A DNA stretch of 64,000 nt from Rhabdophis nuchalis (lineage: Eukaryota; Chordata; Lepidosauria; Squamata; Natricidae). The stretch is from contig CM077644.1 of NCBI GenBank assembly GCA_039707465.1, positions 100,115,875 through 100,179,874 on the forward strand, given 5' to 3'. Position 1 is the stretch's first letter; every line of letters begins with the position of its first letter. Positions 22,920 to 34,984 of this stretch are shown piece by piece. The position numbers and the translations under genes were made by a program. The notes beneath the pieces are model-generated. The model saw nothing but the letters and a program-made list of their open reading frames with translations. It was not told the origin of the DNA and did not search any database.

Positions 22920-23282
22920 AGAAAATTATTTTGGAGCTTTCCTTTGATACTGAATTCTTTAAAAAAATTTTTTTTTAATTCATTTCTTATTAAAATATTG
23001 GACACAGTGCGACCATCCTGGCGTTATCTCTGCCATACATACTAAACTATAAAATAAATAATATAAAAATAACATTGTCTTCTTACATTACTATATATAA
23101 TTGTTCTGCTCAATATACTCCTTTATATTTACATCATATTCCGTGTTCAGAAATCTTTATTATTTCTTGTTCCAACTTCCGCCTCTCATTTCCAACCATA
23201 GGTAAAATCTATTCCATACATCATGATACTCTACAAATTTCTCAGAAAATTATTTTGGAGCTTTCCTTTGATACTGAATTCT
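22920..23282. mobile_element. 285-bp insert between 39-bp direct repeats
   Basis: An identical 39-bp block starting AGAAAATTATTTTGGAGC lies at 22920-22958 and 23244-23282. The insert starts with a T-rich stretch after TTAAAAAAA, as a minus-strand poly(A) insertion would, and its text resembles minus-strand L1 sequence of squamates. A long target-site duplication from LINE-type retrotransposition is the simplest reading; a plain segmental duplication is the alternative. Confidence 0.55.
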
Positions 23283-26200
23283 ATTAACTTCAAATGCTTG
23301 TAAGAAAAATCAAGGATATTTAGCATTTTTCCAGGGGCATCTGATTTGTGAATAATATTATTTAACGTTTGGCTACCATATGTTCGTCATAAAAAATATT
23401 GATAGTCACTTGATCAGATTTAGCAGAGGAACAAATGCATTGGTGCATTTCAACTGTTTAATGTCTTTAAATCACTTGCATTTATGCATGCCAAAAGGCA
23501 TTTGCTTTCATGCAGTGATCAGTCTAAAAGCCTAGTTTTCAAAAGCTTTTTGAGTTAGGCAATAAGCTTCACAGAATTTCATGCAAAGTGTCAGAGTCAC
23601 AGTGGTCAACTTGTGACAAGCAGAGTTTTTAGCAAGGTTGGTCCCTCCAACTTAAATACCAGGTTAGTTGCTATGCAAGGTAAACATGTTATCCGAAATT
23701 TAATCTTGGATTAAAGTATTGACCTGGAGATAGGATTGGATTGAGGGTGAAGATATACAGTACATCTCACTATTCTTCTTTACATTATTGGAATTGCAGG
23801 ACAGCGTAATCCTATTAGAATTCTCTGAGTTTAGGCAAAGGATTGGGCATTTGCCAAATATAACCAGATCATAACAGATGTGCATTTCTTTATCCTGTTT
23901 GGAAAACAAGTAGCAACTTTTCCCCTGCATCGGGGACAATTAGGAAAAAGATCAAAGATGTAAAAGTTGCCCATTAAAACATACTCCCTGAAGAAATGGG
24001 GAGCAAATATATATAATTAGTTTCCAAAAATCTATATCCTGACTCCTTTTCTTGGCAATATATGTGATTATTTGGACTTGTGAGAGTCTAGCTTTCTTGG
24101 TTTAAAGTGATTATCACAAACCTGACAGGAACTCTTAATTGAACATGGCTGATTTATCATTCATCATTTATGTCTTGGTTTCATATTCCAGCATTCAAAG
24201 ACACAATAGCAAACAAGAGAAAACTTCAGATATGATAATAAGCAAGATGGTAACATTTGAATACTCATTCTTCAACAATTCATTGAGCATTTAAACAAAA
24301 TATATGGCTTTACCCCCCAATTCATTGGTTTTCCCATTGCTCCCAAATACCTCTCAAATACCTCAGCCCGGCCAGATGTGGGTACAGTATATTACAAAGC
24401 TGGGTTATGTAACTATACAATCAATCTCAACAAAAGTCAGATATTAGCTTTTCCTGTTATTCCATTCTGTTTCGACATCCATCTGCTATTCTTTGCCACT
24501 GACTTGGATGGCTTTATAAAGAAACTGAATGAAAGCATGGAACATGTGTTTGTCAAGAGCCATTAGAATTGAGATTCAATGTTACCATAATATTGAAGGC
24601 AGCATGCCTCTATATTCCAGTTGCAGGGCAATAGTAGTGGGAGAAATGTTTTATTTTGGATATTATTTTTTCACATCATACTATTTTCTTCATAACACTT
24701 TCCAGACTGGGGATCCCATCTATGATTTTGGTTCTTTGAAATTTCATTTCAATGTATTGCTAATCAGCCAGATTTCCAATAAATCAATATAATTATCATT
24801 CTATTCACAAACACATCCATTTAACCTTTAGTACACATGTGCACACCAGACATCATCTAGTAAGAATCTTTTATTAGTGCAGGTTGAAAAAGGTTAAAAT
24901 ATCTATCCATAATCTCGGATATGGACCTTTAGGGAAACATACACAAGGACATAACATTGATTTGCACATAAATGGTGTCACTGAGGAAAAAAAATCAAAA
25001 TGAAGTAGCACTGAGAACAATAATACAAGATTCCCCACAGATAAACCAGTTACAGTGAACTTCACAAACTAGGATTAAAATTTTCCAACTCATATCAGAT
25101 TGCCTTACAGAAAATTTTCATATCTGGTAAAAGATTCCCTGTAGTATAGCAAATCTTTTACCACCAGACACTGGAAAAAAAATACTCCCCCCCCCCCCAA
25201 ACAACGAAGGAATAGGTCAATAGATACAATGCCCTGAAAACTCTCAACATCACTTCAACCTTAGTCTGAAAATGCAACAAAATATTTAATTTTTTTTAAT
25301 ATGCTGGTAATAAATTAAGACCAAACAAGTTTTCAAAATGATTCAGAAGAGAAGTTTCAGAATGCATGTTATTTCCTAGATTTTTTTTTTAAAAAAAACA
25401 CAGTGCTTTAAAAGCTCCATTAATTAAGTGTCTATTGTAATGAGTTGACTTATTAAAGCTGCTGCAACAATCAAGGTAACCTTCTAGAGGGGTGTTTTAA
25501 AAAGGGGGGTAATTACAAACATGCATATGAAGCTTCACTCCAAGCCTAATTGTCATCTTGACTTTTCATCCCAGCTCATAGATATCACATTTATGACTTT
25601 AATACTTTATCAATATTTAACCATACAAGTCCTCTATTTGTGTAAACCCATGCTTGTTCCAAATATTCAATATTTATAGAGGAACCGCAATAGGATTAAT
25701 GATTAATTGGTATCATGTAATAAAGATGTGGAGATGCTGATTTAGTATGGCCATCTTTCTGTTCATAACTCAGTCTGGGAGACTGAGAGATTAGGGGTGT
25801 TATTTTCTGTACTTCTTGAGAAATATCTTTTTTTCCCTTTTTTCTTTTTAATAATTAACTCATCACAATATCTGTTTCTTCCGCACTGCTATTTTTAATT
25901 TCTGCATTTATAGCCATGTCAAAGAAGCAAATCAATCTCAAAGAAACCATTTTCATTTTGCCTTCTTTGAGAACCACCATCAGTCAGAATTAATAAGTTA
26001 GATTCAGGACTTTGGAGTTGGCTGACTTTCAATACTTTGTTCTTGGCTGGGAGGGATAGGATATTGAAATGCTGGAGAGGATGTTAAAATAGGCGCCAGT
26101 GCAGCAAAGAAAACGGTGATAATAAAGGGAGATGTAAGTGACTTTTGAGTGGGCCCACATCGGTGTTGCCTCTATGGATAAGATGGCTTGCTTATTTTAC

Positions 26201-26295
26201 ATTTGATTGATTTGAGAACTGTAGAGGAGACTTCTAGAAGTGATAGTTATAGATTAGACACAGATAATGTCAACAGAACCCGATATTTTGCTACT
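23283..26295. other. no recognised gene or transposon
   Basis: About 3 kb of AT-rich, unique-looking sequence, with a short C tract near 25187-25198. No exon is supported. The small open frames (for example 24378-24566) have no domains. Confidence 0.45.
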
Positions 26296-26347
26296 CAGAA
26301 ACTTTAAGATGAGTGGGTTTCAACTCCCAGAATTCCCCTGCCAGGGT
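26296..26347. mobile_element. half-copy of the palindromic hAT MITE
   Basis: Contains AACTTTAAGATGAGTGGG and TTTCAACTCCCAGAATTCC, the left arm of the MITE at 22320, then GCCAGGG, with no right arm. Decayed or deleted copy. Confidence 0.5.
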
Positions 26348-27399
26348 ATTTTTCAACTCTATTCTGTTGCCATTATGCACATAAAAGCCTGCCTCTTTTG
26401 GGATTGTCTACACTAATTGTCCACAGTATTATTTCCATACTGTGCAACCAGTACAGGGTCTCATGTAAACCCACATAAACGGGAAATTATCCACTGTAAC
26501 TTTCAAACAATATCTGAACTCCAACCTCAAATAACTCCCTGCCTTCTCACTTCTAATAGCCATAGATAATGCCTATAAGGATAAGGAAGGCTGGTATAAC
26601 TATGTCAACAGACTAGGTAAAAAATCTTAAATTCCTTGAGCATCCCAAGAACAAATGAGGAAAATCTCGTATCAAGACCAAAAAAGTCAGGGGCAAGCAA
26701 CCTTCACTTTGGTGATTCATATGGGAGAAATTATTTCTCAAAAAACTATTTTTTTGAGAACTATGAACTCTTTTACGTTGGTTTTTTTTTTTTTTAATTC
26801 AGTGAAGTTTCATGAGCTGGAAACTCAGTTTTGCTCTAGGCAAAAATCAGGGTCAGCTTTACATATGTATGAAGTTCCGTTTTTGTGTGCTAAGTGTTGC
26901 TTCAAACTTCATTAAATTATGCTAAACTTACTAAAATAGTTTCTAAGGTCTACTTTAAATTAGTCATAAAAGAGATTAGTGTGTAAATAAGAAATTAATG
27001 TCCGAAAAAAACAGAGTAATGTAATGGATGTGTTTAAATGCAAGAGTATAGCTGTTTCGACAACAAAAAATTAATCTGGAATTAGAATGGTTTCTTTTTA
27101 AAATATTTAACTATCAAATTAAGTTTCATAATTGAGCATAATAAACATACTAGATTGATGCAGTATATTTCATTTGTATTTAAGATGTTATCATATACTT
27201 CACAGATTTATAGTATAAATCTATAAAAAGATTTTTTTAAAAAACAATCTAATACTAGAGAAAGAAATCTCAGTTCATTCATTATTCTTTATAATGAAAG
27301 AGATTGGATAATGTAGCTAAGATAAAATATGAAACTGTGATATATTACTTTTATAGTGCTGGAATAGATTTCCATAAACATTCTAAATGAATTCTGTCT
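26348..27399. other. no recognised feature
   Basis: AT-rich, unique-looking DNA with a T tract at about 26780-26796. Confidence 0.45.
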
Positions 27400-28080
27400 A
27401 ACATTTTATTTATTATTGAGAGCTGTCTGACTCCCAATGACTCTGAGAGGGCTTACCATTTTAAAAATAAATAAATAGATAAATAAATAAAAATATAAAT
27501 AAAAGGAGTACAAAACACAAATCACAGGTGGCCTGAAGACAAACAAACCAACCCCCCAAAAACCCCTATTGACAGATGTTCAACCATCCTCCTGTCCCAA
27601 AGCCTGGGTGAAAAGTGAGATTTTTAATAGCTTCGTAAACATCATCAGGGTGGGAGATAGTATGAGATATAATTACAGAGGAGAGATACCACAACAGAGA
27701 AAACATGCTTCCTGAGTCTTATTGGATGACACAGCTTAATAAATGAGACCCAAAGTGACAGGCATAATCATAGCTAGACAGTTTCCAAATAAACATGCCT
27801 TATTCCATGAGATGTTTTATTGGTGAAAATCAGAATGTCGAATTCCATCCAGAAGCCAATTGGTAATTAGTACAGTTCACAAGGCAGTTGGATCAGATAG
27901 ATTGTACTTGCCCATCATTACTTGTACCACTGCCTTCTGGACCAGATGTAGCTTCCAAGTGATCTTTAACGGCAGCTTTATGTACAATACAGTAAACCAT
28001 AAATGAGGAGACTGGGGCATGAATGCCTGCCTGAAGGATTTTCTAGTTCAAGAAAGTTCACAATTGAACCTTTGCAAAGG
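27400..28080 (-). mobile_element. old LINE copy (L2/CR1-like), decayed
   Basis: On the minus strand the 3' end reads GGTAAGCCCTCTCAGAGTC, then AGTCAGACAGCTCT, and an ATTTATTTATTTTT-type stretch adjoins it at 27463-27500. This resembles L2/CR1 3' ends. The 5' part (CTACATCTGGTCCAGAAGGC near 27930 on the minus strand) resembles the RLQLVQNAAA coding segment. Highly diverged; boundaries approximate. Confidence 0.4.
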
Positions 28081-28212
28081 TATCCTTGACCACAGCTGCT
28101 GCATATTCTTCAACCAAGAACTGTGAATCTAAGCCACCGCAAAATTATGTACTTGTCTTGAATAAGCTTCATCCAAGACCAAAACTGAAAAATCCTCAGA
28201 CATGGGATCGGC

Positions 28213-28231
28213 GGGGGGGGGGGGGGGGGGG
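28213..28231 (+). repeat. 19-base G homopolymer
   Basis: Nineteen consecutive G bases. Such a tract could form a G-quadruplex; it is also a common place for assembly or sequencing length error. Confidence 0.95.
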
Positions 28232-28323
28232 AGAATCCCTGTCAGAATTCAGCCTGACCTTCCCCAACTAGATCCACACAGTCTTCAAATACTATGAGAT
28301 TGAAAACATCATTAGGTTAGAAA

Positions 28324-28978
28324 CAGTGGTGGGATTCAGTCAGTTTGGGCGAATGGTTGTTATGATTCTGCACAGTTTGGTGAACTGGTAAAATCGACCA
28401 TTGGCTAGCCCTGCCCTGCTCTATATATTATCTTCCCTTTGCCTCATGGTCCAGCTAATCTCTGTGCCTTGCCTGCTCTGCTCCCCAAAGTTAAACATGA
28501 CACCTGCTCACCCTTCGTCTCAGGTCGGGGTCCAGGTACTTGCGATTCCCTGGCTCCAGTCTTGCCCTGAAGCCGCCGCCTGCTTGCTGTCCACCTTGGG
28601 GTCGGGGAACATGCCATTCCCCAGCTCCATCCTTGCTCCAGATCTCTGCCCACATGCCACCCCCCTTTGGCCTCAAACTACTGGATGGTTCTTCTTACCC
28701 AAAGCGCTGCAGCGAAGATCTTGCAGCCACACCTTGCCAAGGCTTCGTTGCTCACAGAGACACTCCATGTAGTCTCTGGGTCAGGAATTGCTTCTCTCCA
28801 CTGCTGCTCTTGCTGGGAAAGAGAGCATCTCTTGTGTAATTTAGCAGCTGTGAGCCGCTGATTTTCTCAAATTCTCATCTGGAAAGCATGCAGCACAGAG
28901 AAGCAGCAGCCATATTGAATGCATGCTCACTCATATTTTCGGTGAACCAGTTGTTAAATGAGTTTAAACCCACCACTG
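28324..28978. mobile_element. hAT element inserted in a SINE
   Basis: A 655-bp element with ends CAGTGGTGGGATTCAG and GTTTAAACCCACCACTG (inverted) and a perfect 8-bp duplication GTTAGAAA (28316-28323 and 28979-28986). The duplicated 8-mer starts a SINE body at 28979, so the element landed in a SINE. The GC-rich middle (28490-28760) gives long open frames on both strands, but none looks like a transposase. Confidence 0.8.
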
Positions 28979-29130
28979 GTTAGAAACCAGGAGATTGTAA
29001 ATTCTAGTCCCTTCTTGGGCATGAAAACCAGACAGGTGACTTTGAATCAGTCTCTCTCTCAGCACATTAGACTTGCTCAATAAGCCAGTTGGGCAACAAC
29101 TGTTGCAATCAATGGAACAACACTTGCTTG
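28979..29130 (+). mobile_element. tRNA-derived SINE body, interrupted
   Basis: Reads GTTAGAAACCAGGAGATTG, a TTCTAGTCCC B-box-like segment, GGGCATGAAAACCAGACAGG and TCTCTCTCAGC, the same type as 10025-10260. The head lies before the hAT insertion, at about 28285-28323, and is poorly preserved. Confidence 0.5.
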
Positions 29131-30416
29131 CTTTTAAAAAGTGGATCTTGCATTGTGGGAGGAAGAAAAAGAAGTTTTGGTTGGCTTAAGAACAAGAAGA
29201 CTAATTCAACTCCAAGTGAATCTATGTGATTTTACATTAACCTCCTATTGTTTGCTTTTGTATGTTTTCTTTCAACTCAAAACTTCCTGGAGGCATAATG
29301 TGAAAGCAACAGTGAATTAATGTTTACAAGCATAAAAGTGTAATTACATTATTAAGTGAAATATTTCTCTATATTCAAATCCCGTTATATCCCAATATCT
29401 CAGAAATCCCACACTTCCTTTCCTTTGCATCCATTTATTGGGAAAGAATAAATTTCTCTTTGTTATTTTTTTTCCTGAGATACAGTTCTTCAAGGACCAA
29501 CCTTTGCATCCTTTTATCTCATTAAATGCTAGGTGGATTACAAGTAATGATAGAAAGCAAGTGACTTTCCTTTTTTCCTCTCTTTGTCTCTGGTTGCTTC
29601 CCTCTGACTTGAAATCTAATACATTAAGGCTCTCCCTTTGGAATTATTTTTATAGAAAGAATACACAATTTCTTTCCTTTTCTTTTCCATTTGTTCCATG
29701 AAGACAGAAAACTCACAGATGCAGGATTTTTCTCTTAGTAACTTCATCTCTCTAAGTCAGTAATTTCATAAACAGAACTTATCATTTTGGATCATAAATG
29801 TCTATGTGTAGTCAATATTTATACCTAATTGTGTACACAGGCATAAGTTTTGCTAAATATGTACTGCATGTCAGGCCATGAACTTCAGGATTCCAATTAG
29901 TGTTACCTCAATTTCCTGTCCAATAATATATTTTTTTGAAGACAAAAAATACAGTATGCAAAGGCTGGATAAGTGTTATATGAAAATAGCACATTGTAGA
30001 TGTGGTACTAGCTACCAGTTTGGGTAACTTCAAAAAAATGGTTGGACTAATTCATTGAAAGCCATGGGGCTCAATGGTTGATGATCAATGGTGGAGCTGC
30101 CATCTGCTGAGAGATAGATGGACTACCTTATATAGTTGGTTGGGCACTATGAGACCCGTTTGCTAGACTAGATGGGCCATGTGACTCCTCCAGCAGGGTC
30201 CTGCTCATGTTCTTATATACAGTAAAGCTGCAAAAAAAACCACCTGCTTTGTGCTGGAATTGTTTCATGTATTTATTTTTATTCATTTAATTAGTATATT
30301 AGTATACTCATGTATAAGATAACAGGAATAAGAATAAACATGAATAAGAACACAGGAAATGGGTTCAAATAAATGGGGACAGTAGGACAGGGATGTTAGG
30401 CATGCTGGTGCGCTCG
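29131..30416. other. no recognised feature
   Basis: AT-rich sequence. TATTTATTTTTATTCATTTA at about 30271-30290 is simple-sequence-like. No exon supported. Confidence 0.45.
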
Positions 30417-32866
30417 TGATCTGGGAATAGGGGATCTAGTCATCACACCCCTGTCATGGACAGATCACGCTCTCCTTCGGCTCGACTTTCCGATCGCCGC
30501 ACCTCACTGCGGGGAGGCGGAACCGGACATTCCTATATGGTTCCGCCCCAGGCTCCTGATGGACCCGATAAGGTTCCAAAGGGAGCTTGGGCCAATTCCT
30601 GTGGACTTGCCCGGCGACTCGACTGAGGACCTAGTGGCCACATGGTTAAGTGCGGCCACGGGGGCCTTGGACCGAGTCGCGCCCTTGCGGCCTCTCTTGC
30701 GGCGACGAACCACCTGGGCTCCTTGGTTTACCGAGGGGCTTAGGGGGATGAAGCGCCACAAGAGACGCCTAGAGAGCAGATGGAGATCCTCTCGCTCCGA
30801 AGCCGACCGAACACTAGTGAGAGACCATATTAGGACTTACTTAGTGGCGATAAGAGTGGCCAAACGTGAGTATTGTGCCACTCTTATTGCATCCGCAGAT
30901 AACCGCCCTGCCGCCCTGTTTGGGGTGACCCGCTCCCTCCTTCAACAGAGGCCGCGGGAAGCCCCGTTACAGGGTCGAGCAGAGGAATTTGGGACTTATC
31001 TGCAGGAGAAAATCACTCGGATTCGGAGCGAGCTACCCTCCATCGACAGTGGTCCAGTCGAGAGGGCCGAGGCTGCTCTTGTGATACCATCTTGGGAGGA
31101 GTTTGATTTTGTTGCCACCGAGGATATGGACAAGTTGTCAAAGAGACTTAGGGCTACCACATGTTTATTGGACCCGTGTCCCTCCTGGCTTGTACTGGCA
31201 TCCTGGGAGACGACACGAGGCTGGCTCCAGGGCATTGTCAACGCATCTTTGAGTGAGGGGTCCTTGCCTGCCGTCTTGAAAGAGGCGGTAGTAAGGCCCC
31301 TCCTCAAGAAGCCGTCCCTGGATCCAGCATTATTAGAGAACTATCGTCCTGTCTCCAACCTCCACTTTCTAGTGAAGGTTGTTGAGAGTGTGGTGGCTCA
31401 ACAGTTTCCGCGACACTTGGAGGAAGTTGATTATCTAGACCCGCGCCAGTCCGGCTTCCGACCCGGGCACAGCACCGAGACGGCATTGGTCGCGTTGGTT
31501 GATGATCTCTGGAGGGCGCGGGATAGAGGATATTCCTCTATCCTAGTCCTATTAGACCTCTCAGCGGCTTTTGATACCATCGACCATGGTATCCTATTGC
31601 GCCGACTGGGGGGGTTGGGGCTGGGAGGCACCGTTTTGCGGTGGTTCTCATCCTACCTCTCTGGTCGGTCGCAATATGTGTTGGCAGGGGGGCAGAGGTC
31701 GGCCTCGAGACCCCTCATATGTGGGGTTCCTCAGGGGTCGGTCCTCTCGCCCCTACTGTTCAACACATATATGAAGCCGCTGGGTGAGATCATCCGTGGT
31801 TTTGGGGTGGGATATCATCTGTACGCTGATGATACTCAGTTGTACATATCCACCCCAGACCACCCCAACGATGCCGTCGAGGTTATGTCCCGGTGCTTGG
31901 AAGCCGTACGGATCTGGATGGGTGGTAACAAACTCAAGCTCAACCCGTCCAAGACTGAGTGGCTGTGGCTTCCGGCACCCCGGTTCAGCCAGATTACTCC
32001 AACTCTGGCCATTGGGGGCGAAACACCGGCCCCCGTGGAGAGGGCGCGCAATTTGGGTGTCCTCCTGGATTCCCGGCTGTCTATGGAAGATCATGTGGCA
32101 GCCGTGGCCAGGGGGGCGTTTCATCAGGTACGCCTGATGCGCCAATTGCGCCCCTTACTGGACCGGGGTGCCTTACGCACAGTCACTCAAGCACTCGTCA
32201 CCTCTCGACTCGACTACTGTAATGCTCTCTACATGGGGCTCCCCTTGAGGTGCACCCGAAAGCTGCAGCTAGTCCAGAACGCAGCCGCGCGGGTGATTAC
32301 GGGAGCCCCCAGATGCTCCCACATAACACCGATCCTGCGCGAGCTGCACTGGCTTCCTGTGGTCTTTCGGGTGCGCTTCAAGGTTTTGACGACCATCTTT
32401 AAAGCGCTCCATGGCTCGGGGCCTAGTTATATGCGAGACCGCCTCCTGCCCCATACATCCCTCAGACCGATACGCTCCCACAGAGAGGGCCTCCTCAGGG
32501 TGCCGTCGGCTGGACTGGCGACACCCAGGGGAAGAGCCTTCTCTGTGGCGGGCCCTGCCCTTTGGAACGACCTACCCCCTGAACTCCGCACCATCTCCGA
32601 CCTCCGCCTCTTCCGCAAGTGTCTGAAGACACACCTATTCCATCTAGCCGGCCTAGCGTAACCTCCATACTGATTATTAGATAGTTTTAAATTTGGGATT
32701 TTAATTCGGTTTTTAGCGCAGGGTTATTTATTAGAATAAGTATTTTAAATTTTGATATATTTTATATATTTTGTATCTATTTTAACATCCCTGTGCGCCG
32801 CCCTGGGTCCATTTGGAGAAGGGCGGGGTATAAATTTAATAAATAAAAATAATAATAAAATTATGC
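30417..32866 (+). mobile_element. L2-like LINE, subfamily A, 5'-truncated, open frame
   Basis: Begins in the last part of the endonuclease (DLGIGDLVITP near 30418), includes the whole reverse transcriptase and C-terminal region, and ends with a 3' UTR carrying GAAGGGCGGGGTATAAATTT and an AATAAA-type tail. The retained 2.45 kb has an open frame up to the normal stop, so the insertion is young. I could not settle the target duplication; GCATGC occurs on both sides but is short. Confidence 0.9.
30418..32661 (+). CDS. L2-like endonuclease (end) and reverse transcriptase, open frame
   Basis: A frame of about 747 codons without a stop from the truncation point; the first ATG in it is at 30559. The start of the frame encodes the endonuclease tail: TPLSWTDH, with the catalytic His, then LLRLDFP. 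The reverse transcriptase follows: VRPLLKKPSLDP, RQSGFRPGHSTETALVALVD, LLDLSAAFDTIDHGI, GVPQGSVLSPLLFNTYM and YADDTQLYIS, whose two Asp residues are 424 and 425 counted from that ATG. The C-terminal region has SRLDYCNALYMGLPLRC, LRELHWLPVVFRVRFKV and ends FHLAGLA. In L2-like LINEs this protein nicks genomic DNA and reverse-transcribes the element RNA at the nick. With most of the endonuclease missing, this copy could supply at most reverse transcriptase. No promoter is seen. Confidence 0.8.
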   Translation, partial: DLGIGDLVITPLSWTDHALLRLDFPIAAPHCGEAEPDIPIWFRPRLLMDPIRFQRELGPIPVDLPGDSTEDLVATWLSAATGALDRVAPLRPLLRRRTTWAPWFTEGLRGMKRHKRRLESRWRSSRSEADRTLVRDHIRTYLVAIRVAKREYCATLIASADNRPAALFGVTRSLLQQRPREAPLQGRAEEFGTYLQEKITRIRSELPSIDSGPVERAEAALVIPSWEEFDFVATEDMDKLSKRLRATTCLLDPCPSWLVLASWETTRGWLQGIVNASLSEGSLPAVLKEAVVRPLLKKPSLDPALLENYRPVSNLHFLVKVVESVVAQQFPRHLEEVDYLDPRQSGFRPGHSTETALVALVDDLWRARDRGYSSILVLLDLSAAFDTIDHGILLRRLGGLGLGGTVLRWFSSYLSGRSQYVLAGGQRSASRPLICGVPQGSVLSPLLFNTYMKPLGEIIRGFGVGYHLYADDTQLYISTPDHPNDAVEVMSRCLEAVRIWMGGNKLKLNPSKTEWLWLPAPRFSQITPTLAIGGETPAPVERARNLGVLLDSRLSMEDHVAAVARGAFHQVRLMRQLRPLLDRGALRTVTQALVTSRLDYCNALYMGLPLRCTRKLQLVQNAAARVITGAPRCSHITPILRELHWLPVVFRVRFKVLTTIFKALHGSGPSYMRDRLLPHTSLRPIRSHREGLLRVPSAGLATPRGRAFSVAGPALWNDLPPELRTISDLRLFRKCLKTHLFHLAGLA

Positions 32867-33230
32867 ATGCCCCTACTGACCTCTTAGGAATGGGGTGAGG
32901 TCAACATTAGACAGGTTAAGGTTAAAGTTATGGGACTTTGAGGATATAACAAAAGAGTCAGGTAGTGCATTCCAAGTATTGACCACTCTGTTGCTGAAGT
33001 CGTATTTTCTGTAATCGAGTTTGGTGTGGTTTACCTTGAGTTTGTATCAATTGTGTGCTTGTGTATTATTGCGGTTGAAGCTGAAGTAGTCATTGACAGG
33101 TAGGGCATAGTAAGAGGTAATTTTTGTGTATTACGTTTAGGTCAGAGTGTAGGCAGCATAGTTCTAGGTTGTCCAAGCCCAAAATTTCGAGCCTGGTAGC
33201 ATAAGGTATTCTGTTGCGAGTATAGCTTTT
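32867..33230 (-). mobile_element. CR1-like LINE C-terminal/3' fragment
   Basis: On the minus strand broken frames read RIPYATRLEILGLDNLELCC then HSDLNVIHKNY, followed by a segment with CAGAGTGGTCAATACTTGG and AAGAGGTCAGTAGGGGCATG. This is the end of a CR1-type LINE protein as found in squamates. The same family, in the other orientation, is at 34985-35651. It abuts the tail of the L2-like LINE. Confidence 0.6.
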
Positions 33231-34984
33231 TGCCATTAATCGTGTTTGCAGCCTAATAGTGATTAATGTTTCAAAAATAAAGAGCAGCAATTGCCTAACA
33301 CATAGCAAGACTTTCATAAGGCTACTGCTTGTTGTGACTTTAGAAGTTAAATGTTGTTTTTATGATTCCTTTTTTTAAAAAAAATTCTGGAAAGTTGACT
33401 TTTAGTGAAACCAAGAAGAAAGAAATTCTTAAGATTACAGTCAGGAGGACACTTCCCTGGAAGAAGGTCCCTTGAGCTCTGCACTTACTTCTGAGCAACT
33501 ATGCTTTGATTCACTATAGATGTCTTCTTCTTGGATTACCTTCTAATCCCGATTCTCACAATTCCTTTTAGCCTGGCATCAACTACCCGTGTTACCTTTT
33601 AGCAGCTGTTACCATTTGTGGAAATGGTAATATGCAGATCAATTGCCCGCACTGATTGTCTGAATACATTGACTTTTAGCCTAGCATTCTGGAAAAAAAG
33701 ACTTGCTGAGAATTTTCAATAGCATGGTAAATGTCAATATCCTCAAAGTTCTTCTAGGCTTACAGCGGACTACTGTGAAGAACATCAGTAGCTACATAGG
33801 AGCATAAGAAGCAGCTCCAAATTAAGGCTGTGAGAATCAGTCCTTGTTTGTGCTTATCCAAATCACTGTTCACTTAAAAATAAAAGTTTGATTTAACACA
33901 GCGAAAAGAAATTTAGCAAGAATTTTGTTATTCGACTGAACTTGAACACTTTACAACACAGATTTGAACGAAGTATTTGTTGGGCCTTGTTTATAAACTA
34001 TCAGTGATTTATGACTCCGAAACTGAATAAGTTAAAGACTGCATGATTAACTTGACATAGAATTTAGACACAATAATTGCTATGCTATAATGGGAATTCC
34101 AGTGAAATAAAAATATCAAATATTAAATGTATAGAGAATATTATAGAGAAATCTGGTATTAGATGTTCTATTCTCTAAAAGTGCCTGTTCGTTTTCTAAA
34201 AATGTTGAAAAATATAACCATCAGGTCTAATCATTCTTCTACATTTCATGGCCATGTTGCAGTGCTCAACCATTTTGAAAAATGATTCATAATAGAATCA
34301 GACGCTAAATGCTGGGTTTCATTCCAATCTTTAATATTAAATATTACTGAACCTTATATCTCCACAAAGTATATCAAACAAGCTTTGTACATGGTAACTG
34401 CTGCACAGATATTTTATGCTTCCTGCTGATTTACATATTAATTGGATTTTAACAGTAAAAGTTGTATATAGATAGGATTGATTCCATTCAAACTGAACTA
34501 AACAAAAACTAAAAACAAAAAAGGCCTCTCTTAAAACGCAATAAGTTTTGGGCCGCTGCAGTAATTTTACAATTCTCTGTTCTCTAAGCCTAGAAAAAAT
34601 TATATGAAAAGGGTTGTAATGTCATCCGTTTGAGTCCTCCGAGAAAAAACTTTCATCCAGAAATAGACAGCCAACAGAAATAGAAGCACTAGTTTCTAAA
34701 AATGTTTCACTACAAGAGATGCTTTATTTCTTCAGGCATAGTAACAATCTGAAGACAAACACCATGCCTGCTTACCGACATTTGCTATCATCCCAATATA
34801 TTCACCAATAGCCATATCAAGAGTACAAATGTAATGAATAACTTCAAGCTGCTTATTGACAAAAAAAATATGCATAGGAAGGGCAGTTTCTTCTTCCTTT
34901 AATAGCCTAACCAAAAAGTTGAGCTAAGGTTTAGCCCTTCCTCCCAGAATCAGCATTACTGCCTCATTAAATAGTCATTTTCTA
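33231..34984. other. no recognised feature
   Basis: AT-rich, unique-looking sequence without a supported gene or repeat. Confidence 0.45.

Noticed and set aside
28401..28861. Overlapping open frames on both strands in a GC-rich patch
   Set aside because: They lie inside a 655-bp hAT element and match no transposase; GC-richness explains the lack of stops.
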